This document shows, one piece after another, positions 36,088 to 44,356 of a stretch of DNA of 64,000 nt (the stretch's first letter is position 1; each line of letters opens with the position of its first letter). The notes beneath the pieces were generated by a model, which was not told where the DNA came from, made no database searches, and was given only the letters and a program-made list of their open reading frames with translations. Source of the stretch: Thalassoglobus polymorphus (lineage in GTDB: Bacteria > Planctomycetota > Planctomycetia > Planctomycetales > Planctomycetaceae); contig NZ_CP036267.1 of NCBI RefSeq assembly GCF_007744255.1, positions 5,096,001 to 5,160,000 on the forward strand. Direction: 5' to 3'. The position numbers were made by a program, and so were the translations under genes.

Positions 36088-37452
36088 ATGAGCCGAATGA
36101 TCCCCGAGCTATTGTTGGCGTGCCTGTTCAGCCTGATGTTCGGAGGAGACTCCCTGCAAGCGGAATCCCAGCCGCCGAACATTCTGATCATCACAGCAGA
36201 TAACCTTGGGTACGGAGATTTAGCTTGCTACAACCCGGACTCTCCGATCGTCACTCCGCGGCTGAACGAACTTGCACAGGAGAGTGCCCGTCTCACCAGT
36301 TTCTATACCGCTTCGCCAACATGCACCGTTTCGCGTGCCTGTTTACTGACCGGGCGAATCCCACAACGACATCGATTAACGAACCAACTGGGCGGACTCG
36401 CAGGGAACTACGGAGTCGGACTTAATCAAAGCGAAATTCTCATTCCCGATGTGCTGAAGAAGTCGCCGATTCCATACAACACCGGATGTTTCGGGAAATG
36501 GAATATCGGATTCGCACCGGGATCACGACCGACTGAACGAGGTTTCGATGAGTTCCTCGGCCATGCTTCAGGGAACATCGATTACTATCACCACATCTAC
36601 AACGGCAAGCACGATCTCTTCAAAGGGATTCAAGAATTCGATGCCGACGGTGAGTACGCAACCGACCTCTTCGCTGACGCTGCTATCGATTTCATCAAAC
36701 GAAAGTCAAAAGCAGATGCCCCCTGGTTTTGTTATCTCCCCTTTAACTCTCCGCATTTCCCAAACAAGAAGAACAAACTGCCGGGACAAAAGTTTGAATG
36801 GCAAGCTCCTGATCGGGCGTTTGATCCTTATGAATTTGGGCCGGATGAAACAGACCCACAGAAACGCTATTACGCTGTCGTGACTTCTCTCGATGAAGCA
36901 ATCGGCCGCGTACTCGACTCACTGGAAGCCGCAAAGGTCGAGAACCAAACGTTCGTTTTTTTCTTTTCCGACAACGGAGCGTTCCGCCTGAACCGCGAAG
37001 GGCTCGATGTCGGCATCAATTCGCCGCTGCGGGGTGGCGGCGTAACCTGTTGGGAAGGCGGGCTGCGCGTGGCAGCGATGGTTCGATGGCCCGGAAAAAT
37101 TGAAGCCGGAACGATCATCGATGAGCCACTCTGGTCACCCGACCTCATGGTCGCTTGTGCCCAACTGGCAAACACGCACTTACCTGCCGATGTTGTGTAC
37201 GATGGAAAGAACCCGTTACCCACTCTCACTCAACAAGCCAAGTCGCCTCACGAATCGTTCTATTTTCAGTACCAGAGACACGCTGCGTTGCGCAAGGGTG
37301 CATGGAAAATTGTTCGCGAAAAACCGACAAACCCCTGGAAGCTATTCAATCTCGAAAGCGATCTCGAAGAAAAAAACGATGCCGCCAAACAATCCCCTGA
37401 AATCCTTCGTCAGCTGGTCGATGAAAGAAACGACTGGGAAGACTCCTTTTAA
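36088..37452 (+). CDS. sulfatase-family protein with altered active-site residues
   Basis: 454 aa, signal peptide about 1-26 (ends LQAE). The fold is that of arylsulfatase A-type planctomycete sulfatases: NILIITADNLGYGD, TPRLNELAQESARLTSFYTASPTC, FFFSDNGAFRLNR, GGGVTCWEGGLRVAAMVRWPG. Three key positions differ: D38-N39 for D-D (metal); C79-T-V-S-R83, lacking the Pro of the CxPxR modification motif; and GKWN139IG for GKWH. The Cys is present, but maturation and catalysis are doubtful. It may be a pseudoenzyme or bind another substrate. Confidence 0.85.
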   Translation: MSRMIPELLLACLFSLMFGGDSLQAESQPPNILIITADNLGYGDLACYNPDSPIVTPRLNELAQESARLTSFYTASPTCTVSRACLLTGRIPQRHRLTNQLGGLAGNYGVGLNQSEILIPDVLKKSPIPYNTGCFGKWNIGFAPGSRPTERGFDEFLGHASGNIDYYHHIYNGKHDLFKGIQEFDADGEYATDLFADAAIDFIKRKSKADAPWFCYLPFNSPHFPNKKNKLPGQKFEWQAPDRAFDPYEFGPDETDPQKRYYAVVTSLDEAIGRVLDSLEAAKVENQTFVFFFSDNGAFRLNREGLDVGINSPLRGGGVTCWEGGLRVAAMVRWPGKIEAGTIIDEPLWSPDLMVACAQLANTHLPADVVYDGKNPLPTLTQQAKSPHESFYFQYQRHAALRKGAWKIVREKPTNPWKLFNLESDLEEKNDAAKQSPEILRQLVDERNDWEDSF

Positions 37453-37780
37453 TGTCCGATCGGCACTCAAGAGAATCGTTTCGAATTTAAAATCACATTC
37501 GTCTCCTGCAGCACAATTTATCGCGGGAATGAACCGAGCTCAAAATTTAGAACTGATCCTAAAACTTGAAATTGCTCTCTCAAGCATTGAGAAAAGCAGT
37601 GATTCCAGAGGTTTTCGGACTGGTTCTAAAAAATCTGTACCATTCGGCTGGCTCAGGCAATCACATTTTTCGAATGAGTGACTCGGACTGGTGACCGGTC
37701 TCGGCCTCGTCTCGATCAACAATATTGCAGGCAAAATGCGTTCTACGCAGGCACAAGCGACGCGAAAGTGTTCTATAGAT
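37453..37780. other. intergenic region with repeat remnant
   Basis: 328 bp. A family-A fragment ends just before the next start codon. No other feature was seen. Confidence 0.5.
37734..37778 (-). repeat. dispersed repeat family A, fragment
   Basis: Minus-orientation hairpin end: GCGTTCTACGCAGGCACAAG, then CGACGCGAAAGTGTTCTATA. It ends 2 nt before the ATG at 37781. Confidence 0.6.
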
Positions 37781-38272
37781 ATGTCAAACCTTCGAGCCCC
37801 TGTATTCATTGGAACTGCGTTTATTCTTCTCGGAGCAACAGGGATGTACCTGTTGCTGGAATCACAAAACGGAACTTTTACCGGAAGGCTCAGCCACCCT
37901 CTGACAGCGCACGCTCCGATCTGGGGGATGACCTTCGCCGGGATGCTCGGGCTGGGGATTTGGCTGTTGTGGAATCGATCTCACGCACAAACCACTTGGC
38001 GCCCCACATACTCTGGACGACGTTTTCGAACGATCGTTCTCTACACACGCAGCGGATGCCCGTTGTGCGACGAAGCGGCAGAACTCCTCGGAGCGTATCG
38101 CCGCTGGCTGCCACCAACCACCGAAGTCGACATTGATCTCGATCACGATCTTCAAGAGCGACTCGGTGAAGAGATCCCTGTCATTCAGGTGGACGGCAAA
38201 ACACGCTTCAAAGGCCGCATCAGCGAAGTCTTACTCCAACGCCTCATCGAAGGCACCCCACCATTGGCTTGA
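37781..38272 (+). CDS. membrane protein with glutaredoxin-like domain
   Basis: 163 aa from ATG 37781. Two hydrophobic segments (~8-27 and ~46-64) precede a thioredoxin-fold domain (~78-155): RTIVLYTRSGCPLCDEAAELL contains CPLC near the start, with a conserved cis-Pro segment EEIPVIQVDGKTRFKG. This is the glutaredoxin-like DUF836 (YbjM-type) pattern. It would face the cytoplasm or periplasm depending on topology, and redox activity is likely. The start lies directly after a repeat fragment and has no Shine-Dalgarno. Confidence 0.78.
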   Translation: MSNLRAPVFIGTAFILLGATGMYLLLESQNGTFTGRLSHPLTAHAPIWGMTFAGMLGLGIWLLWNRSHAQTTWRPTYSGRRFRTIVLYTRSGCPLCDEAAELLGAYRRWLPPTTEVDIDLDHDLQERLGEEIPVIQVDGKTRFKGRISEVLLQRLIEGTPPLA

Positions 38273-38303
38273 TTCGTTCTCTCGAAGTATTTTTCATGTG
38301 AAA

Positions 38304-38330
38304 TAGAGCATCTTTCGAATTGGTGTTCAG
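38304..38330 (+). repeat. dispersed repeat family A, end fragment
   Basis: TAGAGCATCTTTCGAATTGG followed by TGTTCAG, identical over the first 20 bases to the end at 14641. Confidence 0.7.
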
Positions 38331-38331
38331 T

Positions 38332-38370
38332 GTCGATTTAGTCACCGGTGAGTCACTGGGGAAGGTAAAC
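38332..38370 (+). repeat. CGGTGA-type palindromic repeat (family B)
   Basis: CGATTTAG, then CACCGGTGAGTCACTGGGG and AAGGTAAAC. It matches the copies at 44202 and inside ileS. Confidence 0.7.
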
Positions 38371-38650
38371 GACCGCCCAAGATGCAGCGATATGCCTCCA
38401 GAGCAATCGTGAATTTGCGATAAATGCGTTAAACATGCTCTGATGAACATTTGAAATGCCTGATATCCTCACTCTCTCGCCCTTATCGCTTAAAGGCAAT
38501 CTCAGAGACTCAGCAACCGCAGTGTTATGAGCGTTGGTTCAGCACAATGTCTTTAAGATCGTTCTCCACATCGTTGACAGTCGATCCCGAAATGTCATAC
38601 GAAGTGTTTTAAAATCAGTCAACGATCCCTAGAAATCCAGTCAGGCCCAG

Positions 38651-39478
38651 ATGCTCTCTCGAACCATTTTTGCTGCTCTCGTTTTATTATCATGCGCGTC
38701 CCTGAATGCTCAAAACAGGCCGGCCGCCACTTCGTCTTACCAGATTGAAGAGGGAGTCCTCTATCGCACAGGGGATGACGTGACGGACGGAATGAAGAAG
38801 ATGTGCCGGCTGGACATCTATACCCCCGTGGACGCAAAAAACTTTCCGACGGTCGTCTGGTTTCATGGAGGAGGACTCACCGGCGGAAAGAGGAAACTAC
38901 CGGAGCAACTGAAATCGTCGGGAATCGCCGTTGTGACTGTGGATTACCGATTGAGTCCAAACGTCAAGGTGAATGATTGCATCGATGATGCTGCAGCTGC
39001 TGTCGCCTGGACATTTCGTAACATCGAAAAGTATGGCGGGAACCCCAAGAAAATTTTCGTAAGCGGGCACTCTGCTGGAGGATACTTAACGAGCATGCTC
39101 GGTCTCGATAAAAAATGGCTGAAGGCGTATCAGATTGACGCGGACAATATCACTGGGCTGATCCCGTTCAGCGGTCACACGATCACACACTTCACAGCCC
39201 GTGCGGAGCAGGGGATCGATGGCAAGCAACCGATCATTGACGAGATGGCACCGCTATTTCATATTCGCAAGGACGCTCCACCGCTCTTGCTGATTACCGG
39301 TGATCGTGATCTCGAACTTCTCGGCCGTTATGAAGAGAACGCTTACATGTGGAGAATGATGCAGGTGGTCGGCCATCCAGATACAGAACTCTTTGAGCTG
39401 GATGGATATAACCATGGCGGCATGGCTGGCCCGGCTTTCCCGCTGCTTCTGAAGTTTGTAAAAAAACATTCGAAGTGA
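38651..39478 (+). CDS. exported alpha/beta hydrolase (carboxylesterase type)
   Basis: 275 aa with a signal peptide (1-20, ends LNAQ). Oxyanion motif WFHGGGLTGG, VTVDYRLSP, the nucleophile elbow GHSAGGYL, the acid in LLITGDRDLELLG, and the His in GYNHGGM. The pattern fits the hormone-sensitive-lipase/BD-FAE group of esterases. Probably periplasmic, acting on acetylated or short-chain esters. Convergent with ispF, 25 bp apart. Confidence 0.86.
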   Translation: MLSRTIFAALVLLSCASLNAQNRPAATSSYQIEEGVLYRTGDDVTDGMKKMCRLDIYTPVDAKNFPTVVWFHGGGLTGGKRKLPEQLKSSGIAVVTVDYRLSPNVKVNDCIDDAAAAVAWTFRNIEKYGGNPKKIFVSGHSAGGYLTSMLGLDKKWLKAYQIDADNITGLIPFSGHTITHFTARAEQGIDGKQPIIDEMAPLFHIRKDAPPLLLITGDRDLELLGRYEENAYMWRMMQVVGHPDTELFELDGYNHGGMAGPAFPLLLKFVKKHSK

Positions 39479-39503
39479 GGTATCACGCGCAAGCGTCGTG
39501 TTG

Positions 39504-39983
39504 TCACGAGCGAGTGAGCAGCACGACGACTTCTGCGCAGATCGCTTCTTCTCTTCCGACAGGGCCCACCTTTTCTCCGGTTTTTGCCTTCACGTTGATG
39601 TTCTCCGAATCAACAGACAAGAGCTCCGCAATCTTTTCACTGATCGTTTTTTTATAAGCCGACAGTTTCGGTTTTTGTGCGAAGACGATGCAGTCGGCAT
39701 TGCCAACTTCCCAGCCACTCGCCTGAACTTTCTGCATCACCTGGTTCAAGAGCTCTGCAGAGTCAGCTCCCTGAAACATCTCATCGGTATCGGGAAACCA
39801 TTCTCCGATGTCTCCCCACCCCAACGCCCCGAGAACGGCATCGGTCAGTGCATGCAGGAGAACATCTCCATCGCTATGGGCCACCGGACCATGCGTATGC
39901 GGAATATCGACTCCTCCGATCACCAGCCGCTTGCCGTGTTCGAGTCGATGTGTGTCATGTCCTAAACCAACGCGAAGATTCAT
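39504..39983 (-). CDS. ispF: 2-C-methyl-D-erythritol 2,4-cyclodiphosphate synthase
   Basis: 159 aa, standard size. GHDTHRLEHGKRLVIGG carries D10 and H12 (zinc); AHSDGDVLLHALTDAVLGALGWGDIGEWFPDTD and the C-terminal INVKAKTGEKVGPVGREEAICAEVVVLL are diagnostic. It cyclises CDP-ME-2-phosphate in the MEP isoprenoid pathway, as a trimer. No other MEP gene is nearby. Confidence 0.96.
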   Translation of the reverse strand: MNLRVGLGHDTHRLEHGKRLVIGGVDIPHTHGPVAHSDGDVLLHALTDAVLGALGWGDIGEWFPDTDEMFQGADSAELLNQVMQKVQASGWEVGNADCIVFAQKPKLSAYKKTISEKIAELLSVDSENINVKAKTGEKVGPVGREEAICAEVVVLLTRS

Positions 39984-39997
39984 CCTGCTCTTTCAAC

Positions 39998-40058
39998 CAA
40001 CGTCACTCAACGTCACTGCAAATCGCCATACTGGCCTGACTGCTTTACTGGCCTGACT
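39998..40058. repeat. two pairs of short direct repeats
   Basis: CAACGTCACT occurs twice in tandem (39998-40007, 40008-40017). TACTGGCCTGACT occurs at 40029-40041 and 40046-40058. Immediately upstream of ispF. Confidence 0.6.
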
Positions 40059-40595
40059 CCGGTTTGACTTGTGATGCCACATCTCAATCCAAAGTGCACG
40101 AGCGTTCGAACACTCACAATCAATTCGCTCCACACTCTTCAGAACAGCTATCAGGTTCATCCGTATAATCACTGAAGTTCACTCAGTGATCAACGCGTGC
40201 CTGCTGGCCGTTGAGCAAAGTTCAAAATTTAATGGCACTGGGCATCGACTTCTTGAATTTATTTTAAAATTTTTCTCTCGCCCTCTTGCCCGCCCAAAGA
40301 GCAAAGTAAGAATGAAGTGCGGCCAAACCACTGAACATGAGTTCCGTAACACTTACGCAACTGTCCCAGATTCGCAACACGTTAAACTTCACCAATACGG
40401 CGGAACTTGCCGAACGATTCATTTTGACCGCATTTCATTTTGTAACCTCGCGGTCCGCGACACTCCAGAATTGCATGCCTTACAAGAAAAGGGTCACCCG
40501 GCGCGGATCAAACTCTTTTCGCATACATTGAATTTAGACACAAATAGCCATTAAATAAAGACTTAAAACCAAATCACATTTCTCTGACTGACTTT

Positions 40596-40611
40596 TGGCA
40601 CGGTCCGTGCA
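40596..40611 (+). promoter_or_regulatory. sigma-54 (RpoN) promoter for csrA
   Basis: TGGCACG-GTCC-GTGCA matches TGGCACG-N4-TTGCA at all but one consensus base. The invariant GG (40597-40598) and GC (40609-40610) are exactly 12 bp apart. Transcription would start near 40622, giving an ~87-nt leader before csrA. An enhancer-binding activator would be needed; its site was not identified. Confidence 0.75.
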
Positions 40612-40708
40612 TTAGATATCTCATGTCAGGCAAAGATTGATGTCAAGACCAATCAGCAGCCATGAAACGACAAATCTTGACAAAATTTCCAAGGATATGG
40701 AGAAAAAG

Positions 40709-40924
40709 ATGTTAGTTCTTACTCGTAAAAAACACGAAACGATTCAAATTGGCGACTCGATTGTCATCAAGGTGATATCAACCGGGCGAGGCAAAGTGAA
40801 GATCGGAATTGACGCCCCGTCAACAACTCGAGTTCTTCGAGGCGAACTCGCGCAACTCATCGCAGATAACGAAACACGAATTCCTGAAACATTCGTTGCA
40901 CCAGAAGCAACCGTTAAATCTTAA
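40709..40924 (+). CDS. csrA: carbon storage regulator CsrA
   Basis: 71 aa from ATG 40709; GGAG at 40699-40702 with 6-nt spacing decides against ATG 40697. MLVLTRKKHETIQIGDSIVIKV, GKVKIGIDAPSTTRVLRGEL are diagnostic; the RNA-binding Arg (R44 region, VLR) is kept. It is an RNA-binding translational regulator, active as a dimer on GGA motifs. Its own leader has AAGGATATGGAG overlapping the Shine-Dalgarno, so autorepression is plausible. A C-terminal processing protease follows 64 bp downstream. Confidence 0.95.
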   Translation: MLVLTRKKHETIQIGDSIVIKVISTGRGKVKIGIDAPSTTRVLRGELAQLIADNETRIPETFVAPEATVKS

Positions 40925-40988
40925 GCGCCAAAATCAACAATCCCATTTAATATCTCAAAAAACCTCATGCTATAGGAGCAAGTTCAAG

Positions 40989-42953
40989 ATGAAAGCTTCA
41001 CTTAACAACACGATCTCAAAACTGACCACACTCAACCTGGCTTTGTTTGTTCTTCTGATGAGTTCCCCAACTCAAGCAGATGAAACAATCACACAAAGCC
41101 CACAACCACAGTTCGCAACTGCTACCTCCTCCAACCACGACGTCTCTTCACCACTGACTTCACGAGTTCCTCATACTGTCTTCCCTACTGATCAGGGAAT
41201 GCCGTTGGCCCGCGAGGATGTGGACCTCATCAAGACCGCGGTGGTTCCAGGTCGAGCGTTCGTTCCGTCAACGACGCCACGTGAAACTCACCCAACTTAC
41301 ACACCGATTACACCTCGATACCAACCAGCACCGCAGTACCAGCAACCAGCTCCGCAATACCAACAACCAACAACAATTCCTCAGTACAACCAGCCTGCTC
41401 CTCAATCACCGCAAACTCCTGCGGGAGGAGAAATTTTAGGCAACAACAAGCCTACTGATCCGCAGGTGAAAATTTCGTCACGCAACACTGATCCGAAAAT
41501 GCTCGGATTCTTACGCACCACATCAATGCAAGAGTTGACCAGCTTGTACCACGAAGCGTCACGAATGATCGACGCCAAGCACGTGAACCCTCCTGCATAC
41601 GAAACCCGTATGAAGGCTTCCTTAAACAACTTGATCCTCGCCTTAGATAATCCTGACTTCCAGAGAGCAAACAACTTGTCCTCGCAGTCAACTGCAATCC
41701 GTCAGGTTCAAGCTGAGTTATCACAAACAATGAACTCTCAACCTGCTCGAAACGCCACTGAGGCAGTCGGTTTAATGCAATGGTCGGCTGAACTGGTCAA
41801 CCGACAACTGGGGGTTCGCCGAGAAGCTGTTGCTCTCGAATTCATGAATGGAACAATCGACGCACTCGATAAATACTCATCATTCATGCCTGAATCGACA
41901 GCCTTTGCTCCCGGAGCAGAATTGGAAAACCGTAAAACTGCGAGCCTTGAAGAGAACATCGTCGGCATCGGCGTTGAACTCGAAACCCATCCAATGGGAG
42001 CAATCCTGGTCGGTGTTGTGGAGAACAGCCCCGCCTCAGGCCTCGGACTTAAGAAAGGTGACTTGATCGTCGCAGTGAATGGCCAGTCAGTTCGAGGATT
42101 GGGACTGAACACAGTTGCCGGAAAGCTGGGTGGATCACTGGGAACCCAAATCACACTCGACATCGAACGCGACGGACAACGATACCGCGGACAGTTATCT
42201 CGCCAAAGAATCTACGTGAGTAGTGTCACTGGAACTGAAATGTTGGACAACATCAAAAAGGTTGGTTACGTCCGACTCAAACAGTTCTCTGAGTCATCAC
42301 GAAAAGATTTGGAAGCAGCGATGTGGTCTCTTCACAACCAGGGAATGAAATCACTCGTCCTCGACTTGCGAGGAAACCCCGGCGGATTACTGGATCAGGC
42401 CATCGAAGTTTCAGACCTGTTCCTTCCTTGCGGAACAATCGTTTCCACAAAAGGAAGAAACTACTCGGACAACACTTCCGAAACTGCAACACGAGAAAAA
42501 ACATGGAGCATCCCGTTGGTTGTTCTTGTGGATGATGGATCGGCAAGCGCCAGTGAAATCTTCGCAGCTGCGATTCAGGAGAATGAACGAGGCGTTGTCG
42601 TCGGTCGACACTCATACGGAAAAGGAACTGTGCAAACACACTTCCCACTCCAGACAGTTTCAGGACTGTTAAAACTGACCACTGCCAAGTTCTACTCTCC
42701 AGCAGGACGCGAAATGGCTGGTTCAGGAGTGACTCCAGACCTCCTCGTTCGAGCAACTGAAAAGAACAGCAACAGCACTGATTACGATGCCGACATCGAA
42801 GCAGCCATTTCGGTTGTTGACCAAGGAATCCCAAGCCGGCTTGCACAACAGGCTGCAAACTGCAATCAACCGAAGTACCAGACTCCTGGTCAGGCGAACA
42901 ACAGTTTCAACAACTTCACTCAACAACTCCAGATGAACATGTCTGGTCGATAG
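40989..42953 (+). CDS. ctpA: C-terminal processing peptidase (S41) with PDZ domain
   Basis: 654 aa from ATG 40989, AGGAG at 40974-40978. Signal peptide ~1-35 (ends TQADE). A long Pro/Gln/Tyr linker with repeated PAPQYQQ units precedes a helical part (~180-330) and a PDZ domain (GVELETHPMGAILVGVVENSPASGLGLKKGDLIVAVNG). The S41 catalytic part has GYVRLKQFSESS, VLDLRGNPGGLLDQAI, GSASASEIFAAA (Ser) and HSYGKGTVQT (Lys). Periplasmic serine protease trimming C-termini. Cotranscription with csrA is likely, as only 64 bp separate them and a strong terminator follows. Confidence 0.92.
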   Translation: MKASLNNTISKLTTLNLALFVLLMSSPTQADETITQSPQPQFATATSSNHDVSSPLTSRVPHTVFPTDQGMPLAREDVDLIKTAVVPGRAFVPSTTPRETHPTYTPITPRYQPAPQYQQPAPQYQQPTTIPQYNQPAPQSPQTPAGGEILGNNKPTDPQVKISSRNTDPKMLGFLRTTSMQELTSLYHEASRMIDAKHVNPPAYETRMKASLNNLILALDNPDFQRANNLSSQSTAIRQVQAELSQTMNSQPARNATEAVGLMQWSAELVNRQLGVRREAVALEFMNGTIDALDKYSSFMPESTAFAPGAELENRKTASLEENIVGIGVELETHPMGAILVGVVENSPASGLGLKKGDLIVAVNGQSVRGLGLNTVAGKLGGSLGTQITLDIERDGQRYRGQLSRQRIYVSSVTGTEMLDNIKKVGYVRLKQFSESSRKDLEAAMWSLHNQGMKSLVLDLRGNPGGLLDQAIEVSDLFLPCGTIVSTKGRNYSDNTSETATREKTWSIPLVVLVDDGSASASEIFAAAIQENERGVVVGRHSYGKGTVQTHFPLQTVSGLLKLTTAKFYSPAGREMAGSGVTPDLLVRATEKNSNSTDYDADIEAAISVVDQGIPSRLAQQAANCNQPKYQTPGQANNSFNNFTQQLQMNMSGR

Positions 42954-43322
42954 GAAATGCTGACTCTGATTTGAACGCGTGATCGACCCGCCCCGCTTCA
43001 ACAATTGTTGAAGCGGGGTTTTTTCATTTTCCGGCAGGACGCCGTTCCACTGAGGTGCGAATGACCCTGCGAAACCCGTCGTTTGTAGCGAGTTCCAAAG
43101 CCTGAATTCCATAGAGAACCATGACTGAAACTGCGTCTGCCAAGCCTCTAAAACATCCTCAAAATTGAACTTGACCCGCTAAATGGATGCGTGTAGACGA
43201 AAAAGAGAGTTGCCTTTTGATTCTCAAGCCCTGAACTTCAAGTGGCCAACTCTTCAATTTCAATCCATTATTCACCGATGCGGGTTCTCGGGCGGAGACG
43301 ATACGCCCACCAAGGAGAGACG
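42954..43322. other. intergenic region with terminator
   Basis: 369 bp. After the terminator at 42991-43024 nothing is recognisable until the AAGGAG before 43323. Confidence 0.5.
42991..43024 (+). terminator. strong Rho-independent terminator after ctp
   Basis: CCCCGCTTCAACAA and TTGTTGAAGCGGGG (42991-43018) form a perfect 14-bp palindrome, directly followed by six T (43019-43024). It ends the csrA-ctp transcript. Confidence 0.92.
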
Positions 43323-44075
43323 ATGATACTTCGATACTGTAGCTTTCTTGCACTCATGTCGTGTTGCCTTTTGGGGTGCACTGCCGCCAAAACCTCTAAC
43401 ACAGCAAGGACTTCCACCGAACAGCTACTCATCGCCAACGCGGTGGATCAATCACTGGACAAGATTGACTTCACTCCGTTTCACGGCCACACAGTCTTCC
43501 TGAACGAGAAGTACATTGAATGTACCGACAAGCCCTACGTGGTTGCATCGGTGCGGCATCGCATCTTGAAAGCGGGTGGCTTACTGGTCGATTCTGCCGA
43601 TAAAAGTGCCGTCACCGTCGAAATTCGAAGTGGAGCCGTCGGGACATTTTCGTCCGATTCTTTCCTCGGACTTCCTGAAGTTGTCCTGCCCGGTGTCGTA
43701 ACACTTCCGGAAATTCGTATCGCTGAAAAGAAGAGCCAGCTTGGTACTGCTAAGCTGGGGATTGTCGCTTTCGAAACAAAGTCAGGCCGCGCACTCGGAG
43801 AAGGTGGAATGAGCCTAGCTCAGTCTCAAGACAATAACTGGTACCTCGCTGGAACTGGCCCATTCCGAAGCGGCGAGCTGAAAGAAGAAATTGGAAATGG
43901 AACGACCGGAGCTGCTGCACTGAAATACAGCAAGGTTCCTCACGTGGTGAGCTTCTCACCGCCGAATCAACTCAACGAACAAATCGCTCTCGATGCTGCT
44001 CCAATCCCAAAAATCGACCCCGCCTCCTCAGAGAAAGAGAACGACAGCCCAGACTGGGTCAAGCCAGCAAACTAG
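43323..44075 (+). CDS. lipoprotein of unknown function
   Basis: 250 aa from ATG 43323 (AAGGAG, 5-nt spacing). A lipobox signal ends LLGC (~residues 16-19), so the protein is anchored by lipid. The mature part has a DFTPFHGHTVFLNEKY segment and a beta-rich body (VTVEIRSGAVGTFSSDSFLGLPEV) and ends Pro/Ser-rich. Small lipoproteins of this type recur in planctomycetes, but I do not recognise a named family. Its stop codon opens a family-A repeat. Confidence 0.8.
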   Translation: MILRYCSFLALMSCCLLGCTAAKTSNTARTSTEQLLIANAVDQSLDKIDFTPFHGHTVFLNEKYIECTDKPYVVASVRHRILKAGGLLVDSADKSAVTVEIRSGAVGTFSSDSFLGLPEVVLPGVVTLPEIRIAEKKSQLGTAKLGIVAFETKSGRALGEGGMSLAQSQDNNWYLAGTGPFRSGELKEEIGNGTTGAAALKYSKVPHVVSFSPPNQLNEQIALDAAPIPKIDPASSEKENDSPDWVKPAN

Positions 44076-44181
44076 AGCATTTCCAATGCTTCTCTTGTCC
44101 GCGAAGTACGTTTTCACAAGTCCATACGCTGATACCACGAGACAGCACTGTTAAGACAAATGTTAGATTAGCTATCGAGCA
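44073..44181 (+). repeat. dispersed repeat family A, copy 10
   Basis: Plus orientation, starting in the lipoprotein stop codon: TAG then AGCATT-TCC-AATGCT hairpin, CTTGTCCGCGAAGTACG, TCCATACGCTGATACCACGA, ending near TATCGAGC. A family-B element follows directly. Confidence 0.8.
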
Positions 44182-44201
44182 ATTTTTGAAATGGTCTTCA
44201 G

Positions 44202-44245
44202 TTTCGATTTAGCCCCCGGTGAGTCACCAGGAGAGGGAAACCACA
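44202..44245 (+). repeat. CGGTGA-type palindromic repeat (family B)
   Basis: TTCGATTTAG then CCCCCGGTGAGTCACCAGG and AGAGGGAAACCACACCC. The nearest intergenic relative is at 38332. Confidence 0.7.
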
Positions 44246-44267
44246 CCCAAAGTGGATGATTCAAGCA

Positions 44268-44306
44268 AACAAGGCGATCGACGCGATGTGCGTCGATCGC
44301 CTTGTT
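44268..44306. terminator. bidirectional terminator between lipoprotein gene and rny
   Basis: AACAAGGCGATCGACGC (44268-44284) pairs perfectly with its complement at 44290-44306 around GATGT. A 17-bp stem; short T-rich flank on the minus side. Between convergent genes. Confidence 0.75.
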
Positions 44307-44356
44307 GATTGATAGATAACAAACGTCGCGCGACCGTTTCGTACGATCGTTTCGTG

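Larger units (their letters stand above)
38273..38650. other. intergenic region with both repeat families
   Basis: 378 bp. A family-A end fragment (38304-38330) runs straight into a family-B palindrome (38332-38370). The rest is featureless. Confidence 0.55.
39984..40708. other. long AT-rich intergenic region upstream of csrA
   Basis: 725 bp between divergent ispF and csrA. It contains two pairs of short direct repeats (39998-40017, 40029-40058) and a sigma-54 promoter (40596-40611). A 122-codon frame at 40186-40554 has no protein-like features and is regarded as chance. Confidence 0.6.

Noticed and set aside
40186-40554. 122-codon frame upstream of csrA
   Set aside because: No Shine-Dalgarno, no recognisable motif, AT-rich surroundings, and it overlaps other chance frames.
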